A program made the translations under genes and the position numbers. 57,832 nucleotides of DNA from CAIOGI01 sp964561875 (GTDB taxonomy: Bacteria; Patescibacteriota; Minisyncoccia; Phycocordibacterales; PALSA-1337). The notes beneath the pieces were generated by a model. It saw only the letters and a program-made list of their open reading frames with translations, did not search any database and was not told where the DNA came from. This document shows positions 6,322 through 15,555 of this stretch, piece by piece; within the stretch, counting starts at the first letter, position 1; each line of letters begins with the position of its first letter. The stretch spans positions 1 to 57,832 of the forward strand of contig CAZLQL010000004.1 of assembly GCA_964561875.1 (NCBI GenBank), read 5' to 3'.

Positions 6322-9300
6322 CTATATTTCCTCTATTAATGAATCCGTAACAAGTAGTTTGACTGCGTTACTATATATTAGTGATGAAGCTGAGTTTACG
6401 GTGTCCCTACATCTAACTTTAATTGTGTACATCATAGGTTCAACATTTGATGTGCTTAGGGTTTGTACCTGATTATTATATGTACTGCCTAAATTGAAGT
6501 CCAAAAGCTCATTCACAGTAGTATTATCAGGCTTATACACATACTTTGCACAACTATAATCACTCGATAATGAACTTATATATTTTATTCTTGCTGGATT
6601 TCCTTTTTTAACCTTATAAGGCGCGACTAGTGCATCATTTTTTTCAACTAAAGATGATAGAGATTTATTTGCAATTGATGAATTACCTAGGAACAGTACC
6701 ACTGAAAGTGGGTTGGTTGTTGGAGGAGGTGGAGGACAGTTAAGTGTACAGTTAGGTGGTACGTTTGGGTTGGATGTATTCACTCCTGGGTTTGGGTCGA
6801 TACAGTTTCCATTTCCATCTGAAACTAGACCAGAAGGTATTCCTGATTGTGAACCGGCGATATTTTGACATAGATCAACTACAGTCAGAGATCTCAATCC
6901 TAGTTGGACAGAGTTACTATCTAGTGAAGGAAGACCTGTTGTGCTGTTGCAATGTATGACGAAATTGTATGAACCGAGTATTACTGAAGTTTGGGATGTT
7001 GTTAGGGTATTTGATACACCACTTAAACTATTTCCCCAAGTCCATATACTATTACCATTTGAACCGTCAGGCTTTATAACAGCATTTGTACATGTATATC
7101 CACCTACTATGCCTGTTGATGACCAGTTTAGTACAAAGGTATCACCCTTAGATATATCAACAGCTGTACTGAATGTCGAATCAGAAGAACGTCTTATTCC
7201 AAGTGTTAATTGTGGTGTGGGACAGTTTGTTGTAGTGATCTTTGGAGTAGTTATGGTTATGGCAGGAGAGACAGATTGAAGTTTTCCACCAACAGTTGCT
7301 GTTACTGTATATGTGTACTTTGTATCTGTACTAAATGCAGGATATTTTTCTATATTCTCGCTACTTTTTACTGTGTACTTTATTGTTTCAGAAGGATTGG
7401 TTCTTGTTCTAGTTATTGTGTATGAATCAGCACCTATATTATTCCAATTTTCTGTAACAGAAAGTTCATTAGCAAAACATTTATCACCAGAAGTGGTAAC
7501 TTGTAGTCCATAGTTTATAGCATCAACTGGAGGTGGTGGCGCTACTTCAAAACAACCTATTTGGCCATTTGCACAAGGAACCAGGTTTGCAGTTAAAATA
7601 AGTGGATCTTGTATTGTAACTTTTACAATATTACTCAAAACTGTATTTGTACCGTTTGTACAAGACACTTTCAATTGATACATACCTGTGTCTATATCAT
7701 ATGTCCATAGACCTGTAGCAATAGATCCTATAGTATTTCCATATGACCATATTGTATTGTCAGTTGTTAAACTTGGTGTAACTGTAACCTGTCTACATGT
7801 ATAGTCTGGAGTAAGGTTACTAACCCATTTTAGATCAAACTGAGAACCTAAAGGAATAGATATTTCTGTATTTGCAGTCGAAGTTACAGTTGCCAAATCA
7901 TAAATAGATAAATTGGTAACTTTATCTGCAGTCTTCTTTGTAAATAATTTTACAACTGGTGTTATTGTAGGTTGTGGACATTGTGAACCGGTTAGATATT
8001 TTGGGGAATAAACATTTACATCACTTGAGCTTATCTGTTCAGCACCAGAAACTACCGCTGCAACTTTGTAAGTATACAGAGTGTTATAAACCATTGTTAA
8101 GTCTGTAAACGATGTTCCTGAAACTGATCTTACAGCCACTGGATCAGAAGTTCCTGATCTTGTTCTATAAACATTGTAAGAAGTTGCACCAGATATAGCA
8201 CTCCAAGTTAGTTTTACATTAAGATCACTTGATTTGCAGCTATCTATAGATGGTGTTGCGACTAGGTTATAAACAAGAGGGGATTGAACTGTGACATTAA
8301 ATGTTGTTGTTCTTGTAATTACTGAAGTGTTATTTGTAGAAACTGTGGGTGCTGCATTACAAGTGAAATAAGTAGTTGCACTCTGTTCATTACCAGACAT
8401 TGTATAGTTATTCAAACCACATTCTCTTAGAGCAAGAGATCTTCTAAAATCAGTAACTTTTTGTGCACCTGAAGAATTTGCTGAATAAGTATTTTGACCA
8501 ACAACCTTACATGAACCGTCGTCAAAATTTATACATTTTGTTGAGTTCAAACCACCATTTACATCAAAGTCTGTTTGAGGGTTAAATCCTGACTCGGTAC
8601 TACATCCAAAGTAGAATCCGTCATACTGGTTGTTTCCACTTGGCTGAGGGTCAGTAACAAAAACGATACTACATGGATATTTAAGTTGGGTTCCATTTAC
8701 AACTGATGATTTCTTATATGTTCCAGAAACTGTAACTGCATAAAGACCTTTTGGAGTAGTTGAATACGAGTACAATGTTAAATTTGTATTAGATATAGGG
8801 TTTGGAGTAATTATTTTTCCTCCAGAAAATGAACCTCCACCAACTGTAATTCCATTTGCAATATCTTTTACGCTTGTACCAGATGAATTTGTAATAGAAT
8901 CTATATTTAATGTTACATCTCCAGTCGTAAGAGGGGACAATGATGTTGTTGTAATTACACTAGATATATTACTGCCCGCAGTTATCACTTTGTTGCCATC
9001 ATTTGAAAGTTTGAAATCAAAATTTAAGTCAGCAATTGGTTCAATATAAACTTTTCCATCACCACCCTTTGTTACACTAGCAGAGTCGGCAACTCCACCT
9101 CCACCACCCGGCGCTTTTCCGTTCACACCATCACCACCACCTAGACCACCAATAGCACCGGCACCACCAGGAATGTTTTTTGTTATTTGAGTTGGAAATG
9201 GGTTCGGAGCTGATGGAGAAGAACCTTTTATTGATGTTACTCCTGTATATGTACCAAAACCAGTTCCACCATCTGGTATTCTGATACATGTAGAACCAAA

Positions 9301-9966
9301 GTTCCCACTTCCATCACTACACCAACTCGTTAATTTTCCAGCTAAACCAGCACCTGTACCTCCAACAACTCCTAAAGCACCCTTACCATGTAGGCTTCCG
9401 ACATTAAATTCACTAGAAACAGGGTAAGCAACAGCAAATTTTCCTGGTGTTGTAAAACCAGATGCACCACCACCAGCACCTATGTATTTATTGTTCGATC
9501 TACTTTTTAGTATTGAGGCACCAGCAGATTTGTCAGTAAAACTAGGGTTTGAATTATATGTAGAGTATAAAACGTAAGGTGAAATACTTGCTACTGGAGT
9601 TGTTTGTCCACCAGCTCCAACAGTAACATCAAAAATTTCTCCTTGAGTAACTGGAATTATAGCTTCAGAATATCCACCACCTGCACCACCTGTTGCAGCC
9701 CAATTATTACAATTAGAAAATATAAAACCAGTACAAGTTATATCTGAATTTCCTCCACCTCCTCCAGCACCCCATATCTTTACCTTCAACATAGAAACTC
9801 CAGATGGGACAGTATATGTGTAAGATCCAGCTGTACTAAATGTTGTTGGACTTGCTTGTGCAAAAGATGTTTTTGGATTTATAGCTATAAAAGCAGTAAA
9901 AATAAAAAATAATAAAGAGACATACATAATTGGACTACTGGATTTATTTAAAATATTTCTTTTCAT
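6322..9966 (-). CDS. giant secreted glycine-rich/Ig-repeat surface protein
   Basis: 1214 residues. Residues 1-37 are a signal peptide ending FAQA. Residues 40-310 form a glycine-rich domain opening with TFSTAGSYTYTVPSGVSMLK and rich in GAGGGGG/GGAGGG runs, of the type found in phage tail and surface adhesins. A cysteine-bearing spacer follows, then alternating FN3-like modules (TWSAISGATSYNVYRT, ENWNNIGADSYTITRT) and Ig-like modules. Three Ig-like modules repeat the pattern (Y-T/S-C-x...W-x-Y/W-GN...V-x-C), with cysteine pairs at DYTCRQ/KVSCTN, GYTCTN/VIHCNS and DYSCAK/KVRCRD, probably disulphides outside the cell. There is no LPXTG or C-terminal membrane anchor. It is cotranscribed 4 nt behind a small membrane protein. 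A role in host or surface attachment is inference. Confidence 0.8.
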   Translation of the reverse strand: MKRNILNKSSSPIMYVSLLFFIFTAFIAINPKTSFAQASPTTFSTAGSYTYTVPSGVSMLKVKIWGAGGGGGNSDITCTGFIFSNCNNWAATGGAGGGYSEAIIPVTQGEIFDVTVGAGGQTTPVASISPYVLYSTYNSNPSFTDKSAGASILKSRSNNKYIGAGGGASGFTTPGKFAVAYPVSSEFNVGSLHGKGALGVVGGTGAGLAGKLTSWCSDGSGNFGSTCIRIPDGGTGFGTYTGVTSIKGSSPSAPNPFPTQITKNIPGGAGAIGGLGGGDGVNGKAPGGGGGVADSASVTKGGDGKVYIEPIADLNFDFKLSNDGNKVITAGSNISSVITTTSLSPLTTGDVTLNIDSITNSSGTSVKDIANGITVGGGSFSGGKIITPNPISNTNLTLYSYSTTPKGLYAVTVSGTYKKSSVVNGTQLKYPCSIVFVTDPQPSGNNQYDGFYFGCSTESGFNPQTDFDVNGGLNSTKCINFDDGSCKVVGQNTYSANSSGAQKVTDFRRSLALRECGLNNYTMSGNEQSATTYFTCNAAPTVSTNNTSVITRTTTFNVTVQSPLVYNLVATPSIDSCKSSDLNVKLTWSAISGATSYNVYRTRSGTSDPVAVRSVSGTSFTDLTMVYNTLYTYKVAAVVSGAEQISSSDVNVYSPKYLTGSQCPQPTITPVVKLFTKKTADKVTNLSIYDLATVTSTANTEISIPLGSQFDLKWVSNLTPDYTCRQVTVTPSLTTDNTIWSYGNTIGSIATGLWTYDIDTGMYQLKVSCTNGTNTVLSNIVKVTIQDPLILTANLVPCANGQIGCFEVAPPPPVDAINYGLQVTTSGDKCFANELSVTENWNNIGADSYTITRTRTNPSETIKYTVKSSENIEKYPAFSTDTKYTYTVTATVGGKLQSVSPAITITTPKITTTNCPTPQLTLGIRRSSDSTFSTAVDISKGDTFVLNWSSTGIVGGYTCTNAVIKPDGSNGNSIWTWGNSLSGVSNTLTTSQTSVILGSYNFVIHCNSTTGLPSLDSNSVQLGLRSLTVVDLCQNIAGSQSGIPSGLVSDGNGNCIDPNPGVNTSNPNVPPNCTLNCPPPPPTTNPLSVVLFLGNSSIANKSLSSLVEKNDALVAPYKVKKGNPARIKYISSLSSDYSCAKYVYKPDNTTVNELLDFNLGSTYNNQVQTLSTSNVEPMMYTIKVRCRDTVNSASSLIYSNAVKLLVTDSLIEEI

Positions 9967-9970
9967 ATCT

Positions 9971-10330
9971 TTATTGTTGTCTATTAAGGGCTTCTAATAT
10001 CGTAGCTTTCTCTTCAGTAGTTAAGTTCATGGAATTTGCATCACCAAACTGGCTTAATATGAGGTTTTTTTCGTATGGTGTTAGAGGTTCGCTTTCGATT
10101 TTTGATATTCTAGCAAATAAAGCTACTTTTTTTGATGGTACATCGTATGTTTCTGGAAGAGATAGGCTTCCTTTTGGATCTATATCAATTCTTTTTTCAG
10201 GTATTAAATTACTAGCTTTTTCGCCTATAAATTGCCATAAAAATGATAGTCCGATTACAATCAGTAATACAAATATTAGCCACAACATTTTTTTGTGACT
10301 ATTATCTTTGGGTCTTTTAAAAAATTCCAT
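9971..10330 (-). CDS. single-pass membrane protein, first gene of the surface-protein operon
   Basis: 119 residues. A basic N-terminus (MEFFKRPKDNSHKK) precedes one membrane helix (residues 15-37, MLWLIFVLLIVIGLSFLWQF). The outside part ends in two similar helical segments (LTPYEKNLILSQFG and LTTEEKATILEALN), a small internal repeat. I do not recognise a family. It ends 4 nt before the start of the 1214-residue surface protein, so the two are surely cotranscribed and probably work together at the envelope. Confidence 0.7.
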   Translation of the reverse strand: MEFFKRPKDNSHKKMLWLIFVLLIVIGLSFLWQFIGEKASNLIPEKRIDIDPKGSLSLPETYDVPSKKVALFARISKIESEPLTPYEKNLILSQFGDANSMNLTTEEKATILEALNRQQ

Positions 10331-10420
10331 GTTTATTTTATTTTAGAACTATTAATACAGATGTAATTATATCATGTAACACTAGATATAATTTTGCTTG
10401 CTGTGGAAATCTAAATATGA

Positions 10421-10426
10421 TATTTT
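10421..10426 (+). promoter_or_regulatory. -10 box of a leaderless promoter for the doxX-like gene
   Basis: TATTTT ends 6 nt before ATG 10433; there is no Shine-Dalgarno. Confidence 0.45.
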
Positions 10427-10432
10427 ATACCT

Positions 10433-10798
10433 ATGGAAAATTTACACACAATCATAAATATTATCGGTCAGATACTGTTCGGAGGTTACTTTGTTTGGAA
10501 TGGGATAAAGCACTTTAAAGATCATTCTTCATATACTATGTACGCAACAGCTATGGGTGTTCCAATGCCAAGTATTGCTATATATGTTACCGGTTTACTA
10601 TTGTTTTTAGGTGGACTCGGAGTTCTATTTAATATATTTAAACTTGTATCACTTATACTCCTAGTAGTATTCCTTATTCCTGTTACATTCAAAATGCATG
10701 CCTTCTGGAAAATTTCAGATGCACAACAGAGATCTAGTGAAACAATATCTTTCTTAAAGAATCTTGCTCTATTAGGAGCTGTGTTACTCATGATATAA
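10433..10798 (+). CDS. DoxX-family membrane protein
   Basis: 121 residues with four membrane helices. The N-terminal ILFGGYFVWNGIKHFKDH (helix 1, with an N-G-x-x-H-F pattern), the following MYATAMGVPMPSIAIYVTGL, and the GGLGVLF turn are typical of DoxX/YphA-type proteins, a membrane family linked to thiol redox and stress in some bacteria. The specific role here is unknown. A helix start at ATG 10433 fits the -10 box just upstream. The gene precedes valS by 42 nt and may be cotranscribed with it. Confidence 0.82.
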   Translation: MENLHTIINIIGQILFGGYFVWNGIKHFKDHSSYTMYATAMGVPMPSIAIYVTGLLLFLGGLGVLFNIFKLVSLILLVVFLIPVTFKMHAFWKISDAQQRSSETISFLKNLALLGAVLLMI

Positions 10799-10840
10799 GG
10801 TTTTTTAAGTTCGGTTTCTGTTTTTATAACTAGGTAAAAT

Positions 10841-13042
10841 ATGAATGAAAACTCAATAAAAGAATCACTAAATAAATTTCTTTCACCATACAATCCTTCA
10901 TCAACTGAAAAGAGGATTTATGAAATGTGGGAAAATAGTGGTTATTTTAATCCTGATAACCTGGTAAGAGACGGAATAATCGATAAAGACTCCGATTCTT
11001 TTACTATGGTTATGCCTCCCACAAATGCAAATGGGTCTCTTCATGCTGGTCATGGGCTTGTGATGACTATAGAAGATGTAATGACTAGGTATAAGAGAAT
11101 GAGAGGGTATAGAGCTTTGTGGTTACCAGGGCTTGATCATGCTGGTTTTGAAACACAAGTAGTTTATGAGAAGAAGTTAGAAAAAGAAGGTAGAACAAGG
11201 TTTGATCTAAAACCCGAGGATTTATATAAAGAAATACTAGATTTTACGCTTTTAAATTCAAAAAATATAAAGTCCCAAATACGCTCAGTTGGTGCAAGTT
11301 GTGACTGGTCTAGAGAAAAATTTACTCTTGATCCAGATATAGTAAAAATAGTTTATGGAACTTTTGAAAAACTCTACAAAGACGATCTACTTTATAGAGG
11401 TAAAAGAATAGTTAGTTGGTGTCCAAAGCATCAAACATCTTTTTCTGATCTAGAGATAAAAGACGAAGAAAAAACAGAAAGTTTTTACTATTTCAAATAC
11501 GGACCTTTCACTATCGGTACTTCAAGACCTGAAACAAAGTTTGGTGATAAATATGTTGTTGTACATCCAGATGATAAAAGATATTTCGACTTTAAACATG
11601 GACAAAAGATAGATTTGGAATGGATAAATGGACCAATAACAGCAACTGTTATAAAGGACGACAGTATAGATATGAGTTTTGGTACTGGAGCTATGACCAT
11701 AACACCATGGCATGATGCTACAGATTTTGCTATTGCTGAAAAGTATAATTTGGAAAAAGAGCAGGTTATAGATGAAAAGGGTAAGTTATTGCCTATAGCA
11801 GGAGAATTTGCTGGTCTACATATTTCAAAAGCTAGAAATTTGATAGTTGAAAAATTAAAAGCAAAAGGTTTGGTAGAGAAAATTGAAGAAAACTATAAAC
11901 ATACAGTTAGAACTTGCTATAAATGTGGAACAACAATAGAACCGCAGATAAAGAGTCAATGGTTTATAAAGATGAAGCCTTTAGCAGAAAAAGCTTTAGA
12001 AAAAATAAAAGCAAAAGAAATAAGATATATTCCTGATCATTATGAAAAAATAACAACACATTGGCTTTCAAATATAAATGATTGGAATATATCCAGACAA
12101 ATAGTATGGGGAATACCGATACCTGCAAAAATTTGTAATGATTGTGGAGAAGGATTTGTAGATATCGAAGATAAAATTTTAAATTGTAAAAAATGTGGTG
12201 GTGACGTAAGAAAAGATAATGATACATTTGACACTTGGTTTTCTTCTGGCCAGTGGCCATACGCAACACTAGGTTTTCCAGACTCTTTAGATTTTAAGAA
12301 ATATTACCCAACAGACGTGATGGAAACAGCAGGAGAGATAATATTCTTTTGGGTAAGTCGTATGATAATGCTAGGTTTGTACATGACAGGGAAGTTGCCT
12401 TTCTCAACTGTTTATCTACACGGATTAGTACTAGATGGAAAAGGTCAAAAAATGAGTAAAAGTAAAGGTAATGTTATAAATCCTCTAGAGTATATGGATA
12501 AATATGGTACTGATGCTTTCAGAATGGGAATTGTTATAGGTAATACTCCAGGAACTTCACTTGCACTCTCAGAAGAAAAAATAAAAGCATATAAACTATT
12601 TGCAAATAAACTATGGAATGTAACAAGGTTTATACTAACTTCAGTTGGAGAAATGAAAGTAGATAAAAACTTTACTGATTGGAGTGAAAAGGATAAAGAA
12701 TATAATAATAATTTTTCAAGTTTAAAATCTGAAATAACAAAAGAGATGGACGAATTTAAGTTCTATATGGTTGCAGAAAAGCTTTATGCTTATGTTTGGC
12801 ATGAATTGGCAAGTGTAATACTAGAAGATAGTAAAAAGGTGTTTAAAGAGGGTAATGAGATAGATAAAAAGTCTAGAAATCAGTTTCTACTGAACACTTT
12901 AAATGATGTTCTTATACTTTTGCACCCATTTATGCCTTTCATAACTGAAGAAATATGGACAGATTTTCCAAAAGAAAAGTCTGAAAATAAAAAGAATAGT
13001 GATATTAATAATATTTTGATGATACAAAAATGGCCAAAATAA
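10841..13042 (+). CDS. valS: valyl-tRNA synthetase
   Basis: 733 residues, class I synthetase that charges tRNA-Val. HIGH-type motif GSLHAGHG near residue 60 and the adjacent GLDHAGFETQ match ValRS. The CP1 editing domain is present (GTSRPETKFGD, FGTGAMTITPWHDATDF), so hydrolysis of Thr-tRNA-Val should be retained. NDWNISRQIVWGIPIP and KMSKSKGNVINP complete the catalytic core. Two CxxC pairs (CNDCG, CKKCG) make an inserted zinc knuckle near residue 430. It is about 150-200 residues shorter than E. coli ValRS because the C-terminal coiled-coil arm is absent. The last codons overlap plsC by 13 nt. Confidence 0.95.
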   Translation: MNENSIKESLNKFLSPYNPSSTEKRIYEMWENSGYFNPDNLVRDGIIDKDSDSFTMVMPPTNANGSLHAGHGLVMTIEDVMTRYKRMRGYRALWLPGLDHAGFETQVVYEKKLEKEGRTRFDLKPEDLYKEILDFTLLNSKNIKSQIRSVGASCDWSREKFTLDPDIVKIVYGTFEKLYKDDLLYRGKRIVSWCPKHQTSFSDLEIKDEEKTESFYYFKYGPFTIGTSRPETKFGDKYVVVHPDDKRYFDFKHGQKIDLEWINGPITATVIKDDSIDMSFGTGAMTITPWHDATDFAIAEKYNLEKEQVIDEKGKLLPIAGEFAGLHISKARNLIVEKLKAKGLVEKIEENYKHTVRTCYKCGTTIEPQIKSQWFIKMKPLAEKALEKIKAKEIRYIPDHYEKITTHWLSNINDWNISRQIVWGIPIPAKICNDCGEGFVDIEDKILNCKKCGGDVRKDNDTFDTWFSSGQWPYATLGFPDSLDFKKYYPTDVMETAGEIIFFWVSRMIMLGLYMTGKLPFSTVYLHGLVLDGKGQKMSKSKGNVINPLEYMDKYGTDAFRMGIVIGNTPGTSLALSEEKIKAYKLFANKLWNVTRFILTSVGEMKVDKNFTDWSEKDKEYNNNFSSLKSEITKEMDEFKFYMVAEKLYAYVWHELASVILEDSKKVFKEGNEIDKKSRNQFLLNTLNDVLILLHPFMPFITEEIWTDFPKEKSENKKNSDINNILMIQKWPK

Positions 13043-13704
13043 AACCCTACGCAATAATCCCATTTTTATTGCAGAAGGGGGTTTTGATTATTTTAAAGCC
13101 ATTATTTTCTTTTTTTACTAAAATAGAGGCGTATGGGATGGAGAATATCAAAAATTTAGATGGTAAGTTAATTTTTGCATCCAATCACAGCAGTGAGTTA
13201 GATCCGATGTTAATACCTATAGTATTACCGTTAAGCACTAAGATTTCTCCTATGTTTTATGTATCAAGGGGTAAAAACTTTTATGATAGAAGTGGGTGGA
13301 GAAAAATATTTTATGGCGGATTACTATTTAAGATGTTCGGTGCATATCCAGCTTATTCAGGATATAAGAATTATGAAAAATCTATGGCTAATCATATACC
13401 AATAGTAAATGACGGTTTTCCTATACATATTTTTCCCGAGGGTCAAAGAACCCTAGATGGTAATATTGGTAGTGCAAGAGGCGGAGTTTGTTTTTTGTCG
13501 CACTATACAAATACACCTGTAGTTCCGGTCCTGATTAGTGGGGTGTATAAAATGAATCCGGTTAACTTTTTACTCAGAAAAAGAAAAATTGTTATTATAT
13601 TTGGAAAAAGTCAATTTTTTAAATATAACGAAATTCCAACTGTGGATGATTTTAAAAAGAACTCAAATGAACTAATGAAAATTATATCTCAACTAGCTAG
13701 ATAA
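13030..13704 (+). CDS. plsC: 1-acyl-sn-glycerol-3-phosphate acyltransferase family
   Basis: 224 residues. The family transfers an acyl chain to lysophosphatidic acid to make phosphatidic acid at the inner membrane. The NHxxxxD catalytic motif is NHSSELD (about residue 56), and the substrate-binding motif is FPEGQRTLDG (about residue 137), with PVVPVLISG as block IV. It has an N-terminal hydrophobic stretch. Its ATG lies inside the end of valS, so the two are translationally coupled. The end overlaps the convergent membrane gene on the minus strand by 12 nt. The acceptor could be another lysophospholipid. Confidence 0.88.
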   Translation: MAKIKPYAIIPFLLQKGVLIILKPLFSFFTKIEAYGMENIKNLDGKLIFASNHSSELDPMLIPIVLPLSTKISPMFYVSRGKNFYDRSGWRKIFYGGLLFKMFGAYPAYSGYKNYEKSMANHIPIVNDGFPIHIFPEGQRTLDGNIGSARGGVCFLSHYTNTPVVPVLISGVYKMNPVNFLLRKRKIVIIFGKSQFFKYNEIPTVDDFKKNSNELMKIISQLAR

Positions 13705-14589
13705 CATATCTTTTGTTATTTTTTCAATATGTTCACTCTGATGCTTGATATTAGTCATATTTCTGGTTGTGATTAAACATAAGAAAGCTACTACTATAAA
13801 TAAAACAATTTTATCAATTATTGCATTCGAATTATTATTTTTAACCAGTAATGAGAAACAGAATATTATAAGTAAATATATTATAAATTCATAATTTTCT
13901 ACTTTTATTTTAAATATATTTTTTTTAACTATATAGTAGACTATTAATAATATTGAAACTGGTATTGTAATTGACACTAACCATTCATATTCATATATGT
14001 TAAATCTAGGTAATATCAAGTTGGTAAATAAAGATGGAATAAAACCAATAAAAATTATTAAGCTAATTGCTTTTGATTCATGATCTATTTCTTTAATTTT
14101 TTTAATGCCAAATGTAGTAATAAGAACCAATATTAATAAATAATAAAAGTCTATAAAAAAAGAGAATTTTCCATAATGCCATATTAAATTATAACCATTC
14201 GGTATTTCAACAGATTTAATATAAAAATCACTAAAAAGTATAAAATATGCAAAAATAATCTCAGAAATAATTATAAATACTGTAATTTCATGTTTATTTT
14301 TTAAATACCCAAATTTATCAATTATAAGTTTAAAAATCAGTGATATTGTAATTGTGCCAAAATAAAATGATAATCTAGTTAAGTCAGTCAGCATTAAACT
14401 ATGACTATTAAAACTAATTAAAAATTTAATTAAAGAGACATTTAAAATCCAAATTGCTGTAGAAATTAACAATAAAATAAATATTCTATTTTCCTGGCTG
14501 TGTATTTTACTTCTAACTAATTTAATAGATAGTATTAATATAAATAACCCAGATAGAAGGTCTTGTATATAAATCGGTCCAATACCCAT
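13693..14589 (-). CDS. multi-pass membrane protein resembling a kinase-less 7TM sensor
   Basis: 298 residues with eight or nine hydrophobic helices and very few charged residues apart from loops. The layout (paired helices, a central extracytoplasmic loop with SDFYIKSVEIPNGYNL, then helices and a short basic tail) resembles the N-terminal 7TM sensor part of histidine kinases, including the one at 15556-17151. In that kinase RFNIKSVYLLDNGIP occupies the same place. Here the protein stops after the membrane part (residues MTNIKHQSEHIEKITKDMLS are a short helical tail), with no HisKA or ATPase domain. It is divergent from the 14630 operon by 40 bp and could be an accessory receptor; that is inference. 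Confidence 0.6.
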   Translation of the reverse strand: MGIGPIYIQDLLSGLFILILSIKLVRSKIHSQENRIFILLLISTAIWILNVSLIKFLISFNSHSLMLTDLTRLSFYFGTITISLIFKLIIDKFGYLKNKHEITVFIIISEIIFAYFILFSDFYIKSVEIPNGYNLIWHYGKFSFFIDFYYLLILVLITTFGIKKIKEIDHESKAISLIIFIGFIPSLFTNLILPRFNIYEYEWLVSITIPVSILLIVYYIVKKNIFKIKVENYEFIIYLLIIFCFSLLVKNNNSNAIIDKIVLFIVVAFLCLITTRNMTNIKHQSEHIEKITKDMLSS

Positions 14590-14616
14590 GTTGATAATTT
14601 AAACATAAATAAATGA

Positions 14617-14622
14617 TATAAT
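14617..14622 (+). promoter_or_regulatory. -10 box for the GNAT-like/histidine kinase operon
   Basis: TATAAT ends 7 nt before ATG 14630 with no Shine-Dalgarno; leaderless style. Confidence 0.5.
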
Positions 14623-14629
14623 AAAACAA

Positions 14630-15553
14630 ATGATTGATTTATTGATGAAAATCAAGTCAGTAAGTGATACTTCGGCACTAAATTATGGTTTAAATATAAA
14701 CTATTTTCTAGTTGTATATATACTATCAATTTTACCATTTTACCTAGGTTATTTTTTAATTTTATATGGTAGTACAAGGAAACTAAAGTTTATTGACGTA
14801 ATAAAGTTTAATTTTAAAAAAAATATAAGAATAACCTTTATTACTAAGAGTGGTATTGTGGTGCATTTAATTGGTAGAGTGATGCCTTATTTGTATATAG
14901 TACTATTTGGTAAAAATCTACCAATCTTCGTGTATCTATTAATATTTGTATTTATGGTCGTTAGTGCTGTTTTTATATTTAAAAAGTTTTTTAGAGTAAA
15001 AGTTACAATTGAGGATGCACACACTCTCTCATTTGTAAAAAAAGATGTAATATCAGAAATAGAAGATTCAAATATACTTTGGGAAATATACGATAGTACA
15101 TTTTCAATTTTGAATGAGATTAGTCCATGCAAACAAAGTTTGGATGAGGAACACTTCAGGGAGGTTTTAAAAGATAAAACAGTCGATAAATTTATTCTTT
15201 ATAAAAAGGATATTGGAATAATAGGATTATGTCTAACTACAAATGATTTTAAGAATACTCCGTGGATCAGTGCTGATTATTTTAGAAAAAATTTCCCTAA
15301 TGAATATTTTGAAAAAAATATTTACTACTTCATCGGGATTGCAATTAAAAAAGAATTTAGAAATAACAGATATTCTATATTTTTAATTGAAAATTTAATA
15401 GATAATATACCAAATAATGCAGTAATCGGTTTTGATCATTCAAAGAATATTAATCCAATGCTACATCATTTTACTAGTGTTGTTAAACAGGCGAATCTAA
15501 TTCAAAAAAAACATATAGACCAACAGCATTACCATATAGTTTATAGAAAATAG
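14630..15553 (+). CDS. membrane protein with a GNAT-like C-terminal domain
   Basis: 307 residues. The N-terminal 125 residues hold about four membrane helices (NYFLVVYILSILPFYLGYFL; RVMPYLYIVLFG; LLIFVFMVVSAVFIF). The C-terminal 180 residues are cytoplasmic and have the strand-helix order of a GNAT acyltransferase fold. The segment YYFIGIAIKKEFRNNRYSIF looks like motif A, where acetyl-CoA is bound (R-x-x-R/N-x pattern), with FILYKKDIGIIGLCL as the preceding hairpin. The fold call is inference from pattern, without a database hit. It ends 2 nt before the histidine kinase start, so the two are one operon and likely one signalling unit. Confidence 0.55.
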   Translation: MIDLLMKIKSVSDTSALNYGLNINYFLVVYILSILPFYLGYFLILYGSTRKLKFIDVIKFNFKKNIRITFITKSGIVVHLIGRVMPYLYIVLFGKNLPIFVYLLIFVFMVVSAVFIFKKFFRVKVTIEDAHTLSFVKKDVISEIEDSNILWEIYDSTFSILNEISPCKQSLDEEHFREVLKDKTVDKFILYKKDIGIIGLCLTTNDFKNTPWISADYFRKNFPNEYFEKNIYYFIGIAIKKEFRNNRYSIFLIENLIDNIPNNAVIGFDHSKNINPMLHHFTSVVKQANLIQKKHIDQQHYHIVYRK

Positions 15554-15555
15554 CC

